Part shown: in pieces, positions 61,150 to 64,000 of the stretch
How positions within the stretch are numbered: the first letter of the stretch is position 1
Layout: the number at the start of each line of letters is the position of its first letter
Assembly (NCBI GenBank): GCA_951217055.1
Contig: OX578276.1
Location: 72,975,644-73,039,643 of the forward strand
DNA from: Gerris lacustris
Lineage: Eukaryota > Arthropoda > Insecta > Hemiptera > Gerridae
Direction of reading: 5' to 3'
Length of the DNA: 64,000 nucleotides
Position numbers and translations under genes: made by a program
The notes under the pieces: generated by a model
The model's database searches: none
Seen by the model: the letters and a program-made list of their open reading frames with translations, nothing else
Told to the model about the DNA's origin: nothing

Positions 61150-61545
61150 ATTGTTGGAATTTCATTTTCTTTGTTCATTATTACTGGTCTTATATTACTT
61201 TGCTTTGTAAGTTTCATCGCACATTTCCGTTTCCCCAATTTTGAACCACTTCCCGTGATTCAATCTTCCCCAAATTTTGCACATAGATACAACTAAGGTG
61301 AAGAATACAGAAACCAAAAATAAAAAAAAATAAAAAAAAATTGCGTCAAATTTATTTGCTTTTCAAGTTTCATCGCACACCTATTACACCAATGTTGAAT
61401 CACTTACCTTCATTCAATCTTCCCCAAATTTTGCACATAGATACAACTAAGGTGAACAATACAGAAACAAAAAAAAGAGAAAATGGTTGAAAATAAGACC
61501 AGTTTTGAAAAATGGCATTTTTATATTAATTATTTTATTATAAAT
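61150..61545 (-). repeat. Family V subunits, two inverted units
   Basis: Two units of the 152-bp family V module in inverse orientation (AATCTTCCCCAAATTTTGCA then CATAGATACAACTAAGGTGAA), ending at about 61540 with GGTTGAAAATAAGACCAGTT. The family V terminal repeats are not visible here. Confidence 0.75.
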
Positions 61546-61709
61546 GTGCAATCTTGGCAATGTGTGGTCTTTGAAACTTGTATATCCATGAAAATAAAAA
61601 AAAATCTAATTAAAATTAAAAAAATAAAATTGGAAAGTATGTGAATTCAGCAAGCACTAAGGGTCCACAGGCAATTTGACCAATATCCTATTGGTCAAAT
61701 AGGATAGGA

Positions 61710-61766
61710 ATCTTGATATGGTGGTTTATGAACCCATCCTGGGTTCATAAACCACCATATCAAGAT
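61710..61766. repeat. Perfect hairpin, 27-bp arms, 3-nt loop
   Basis: 61710-61736 pairs exactly with 61740-61766 (loop TCC). A smaller hairpin TTGACCAA/TTGGTCAA lies just upstream at about 61676-61698. Confidence 0.9.
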
Positions 61767-62030
61767 AGCGGTCATTTGTTAAGTTTAAGTTAGCAATAAC
61801 TTCTGCACCATTTTAATATAATAAACATAATAATATATGCTTTTTCATGATAATTTATTAATTCTTTAATAGTTATTATCATTTATTATAATGATATGTA
61901 CCTATGATTTTTTTTATTGTATTGTCTAAAAGCTATGAAACTACTCTAAAGTGCCTAGGCCAGTCCGTTTTCAAGATACTAAATTATTAAGATTTTTTTT
62001 ATTATACAATATATGTGACGTATAAATGTT

Positions 62031-62543
<513 letters not shown>

Positions 62544-62545
62544 AA

Positions 62546-62609
<64 letters not shown>
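62544..62609. repeat. A-run then (AT)n
   Basis: About 20 A bases then about 46 bp of TA, directly at the edge of the second tRNA-like repeat copy. Confidence 0.97.
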
Positions 62610-62612
<3 letters not shown>

Positions 62613-62950
62613 GTAATTATTATTTTCTACGGGAAACATACAGTGAAAAATACACTCCCGCGCCGGGATTTGAACCACGGGTCTCCTGTATTTCTAGTAC
62701 AGATGCTCTTGCCAACTAAGCTACGCAGGAGAATGATTTTTAACTGCCGTAATCAATAACTAGTCCCGAATCCAAGCTTTCAATATTCATATACATTTAG
62801 ACAGTCAATATTTATGACATTAGAACTAAACCAAGTATTAACGCTTATAATTATAAAGTACTCAATTAGTACCTGTACCTTGTACAATCAATTCGAAATT
62901 CAATGTTTAAGATTTTGGTAGTCTTCATACTACGGAAAGTTTAAATTTAT
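62610..62950 (-). repeat. Second copy of the tRNA-like repeat unit
   Basis: It matches 3183-3500 closely over about 320 bp, through AACTAGTCCCGAATCCAAGC, TTTCAATATTCATATACATT and the CATACTACGGAAAGTT end. Differences are few, so the two copies are recent relatives. Confidence 0.85.
62656..62730 (-). other. tRNA-like cloverleaf, better preserved (75 nt)
   Basis: On the minus strand the acceptor TCCTGCG pairs with CGCGGGA at all seven positions (one T-G). TAGCTTAGTTGG forms the D-arm start, with an anticodon stem CTGTA/TACAG and loop CTAGAAA (anticodon AGA if functional). The T-loop is TTCAAAT, with two mismatches in the T-stem. The short variable arm argues against a real tRNA-Ser. The 300-bp repeated flank argues for a tRNA-derived repeat. 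Confidence 0.6.
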
Positions 62951-63002
62951 AATTTGATTTAAATTAAAATTTAAACTTTCCGTAGTATGAAAACTACCAA
63001 AA
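62913..63002. repeat. Inverted repeat next to tRNA-like unit
   Basis: 36-bp arms 62913-62948 and 62967-63002 (35 of 36 pairs) contain TACGGAAAGTTTAAATTT. Weaker pairing continues outward about 25 bp. This repeats the arrangement seen at 3473-3685. Confidence 0.85.
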
Positions 63003-63029
63003 ACTTAAAAATTGAATTTTGGTAATGTT

Positions 63030-64000
63030 AAAGTGACGTCTATAGTATCATGGCATAATATAAAAGTAACACTTCAGAAAATATAAATCTTCCTTATGTA
63101 AATACCCTTTTTTTGATACAAAGAAAAAGTTTTTTATATTTATTTTTATAACATACTAGCAAAACCCGGCAGACGCTGTCCTGCCTATGTATAATTATTT
63201 ACCTCTGTATATTTAAATAAGGGTGATGTATATGCAATCTAGAATCTATATTCGTTGCAGAATAATGAAAGATGGCTTATACGGATGAGATTCCATGATT
63301 TTTATTGGTATAAATAGATAATGAACTATATACATTTTTTTATTTATAATTCACGTGAATGAACAATATTATTCAATATTCCATTCGCTATATAATTAAA
63401 CTTAAAATAAATAAAACTAATGCTAATTATTAGGGTAACGCGAGTGGATAGACGATATTTTTCGTTATTGATTGGGTGTATATGTAAATGTTTACGTAGT
63501 TCCTACTCTGGAGCAAGCAACATAGTTGACCATGCGAAAAACATGTATTCTAATTTTTAATTAAATAACACTTTTTCCTCTGCATTTCCATTTTACCCCC
63601 CTCTTATATGAAAATATAACAAAAGTGTAAGTAGGTGTACTTTTAGGTTCCCTTTGAACCCAAAAGTAATAAATGTTCACCAATTATTTTATAATCGAGT
63701 TTCTGGCATCATATAAAACACGTATACAAGTTTTCGTTGAAAATATGACAAAAGTGTATATAACAACAATTACTCACTCCCTCACTTCACTCTTAAAGAG
63801 CTAACGAAATGCATAATTTAATTGAAAAATTACATATTATATAAAAAATATTAGGGAAATCATTGTGCACAAATTATACATTTTATAAAATAAAACAGCC
63901 CTTTGATCTTAACATAATAATATACTTGATAACAATATATAATATATTCGTTATAAATATATATATATATATATATTTTTTTTTTAATTGTATTTTTCCT
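63030..64000. other. AT-rich stretch, no gene seen
   Basis: It contains a short (AT)n at about 63957-63976 followed by a T-run. No coding trace or repeat partner was recognised. Confidence 0.4.

Overview
This window is eukaryotic, strongly AT-rich and packed with repeats. It is most likely non-coding (intergenic or intronic) DNA of an arthropod, probably an insect. I base that on a gypsy/Mag-type LTR retrotransposon, a LINE tail, a tRNA-derived SINE with a trinucleotide tail, many short inverted-repeat elements and very long (AT)n arrays. The species cannot be named. I see no intact host gene. Every coding trace I can recognise belongs to a broken transposon, and most long open frames are artefacts of (AT)n arrays or of repeats.

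Layout. 1-3.9 kb: a foldback element, a TIR element (family X) and a nested inverted-repeat unit with a tRNA-like cloverleaf and a perfect 92-bp hairpin. 5.1-8.9 kb: a TIR element (family Q) split by a hammerhead-ribozyme repeat (family Y), (AT)n arrays, a perfect foldback (family Z) and a TIR element built of 152-bp tandem units (family V). 9.8-15 kb: a 36-bp periodic GC-rich array (family T), family W and two tandem Q copies. 15.9-20.7 kb: a complete but dead LTR element with 97-bp LTRs and a 5-bp target duplication; its gag/protease part is inverted and joined to foreign DNA. 24-33.8 kb: Q, R, N, P and Z repeats, including a SINE with a 13-bp target duplication whose empty site survives in a paralogous copy. 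35.5 kb: a Harbinger-like transposase scrap. 37.2-40 kb: X repeats with huge (AT)n arrays and a second ribozyme-bearing Y copy. 41 kb: a LINE ORF2 tail. 42.5-54.5 kb: Q, W, R and N copies and a 1.9-kb foldback with arms of about 780 bp. 57-63 kb: palindromes, V and T copies and a second tRNA-like unit.

Main result. Two copies of family Y carry an identical 43-nt hammerhead ribozyme core (CUGAUGA, stem II, GAAA, a 7-bp stem III and a GUC cleavage site), with a loopless palindromic stem I (GGGCCC) that suggests action as a dimer. A second family, Z, carries a weaker hammerhead-like motif. Both families repeatedly abut (AT)n arrays. This pattern resembles the minimal hammerheads known from Penelope-like retroelements. 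No reverse transcriptase of that class was found here, so the assignment is an inference. Family letters (N, P, Q, R, S, T, U, V, W, X, Y, Z) are local labels for this report only.
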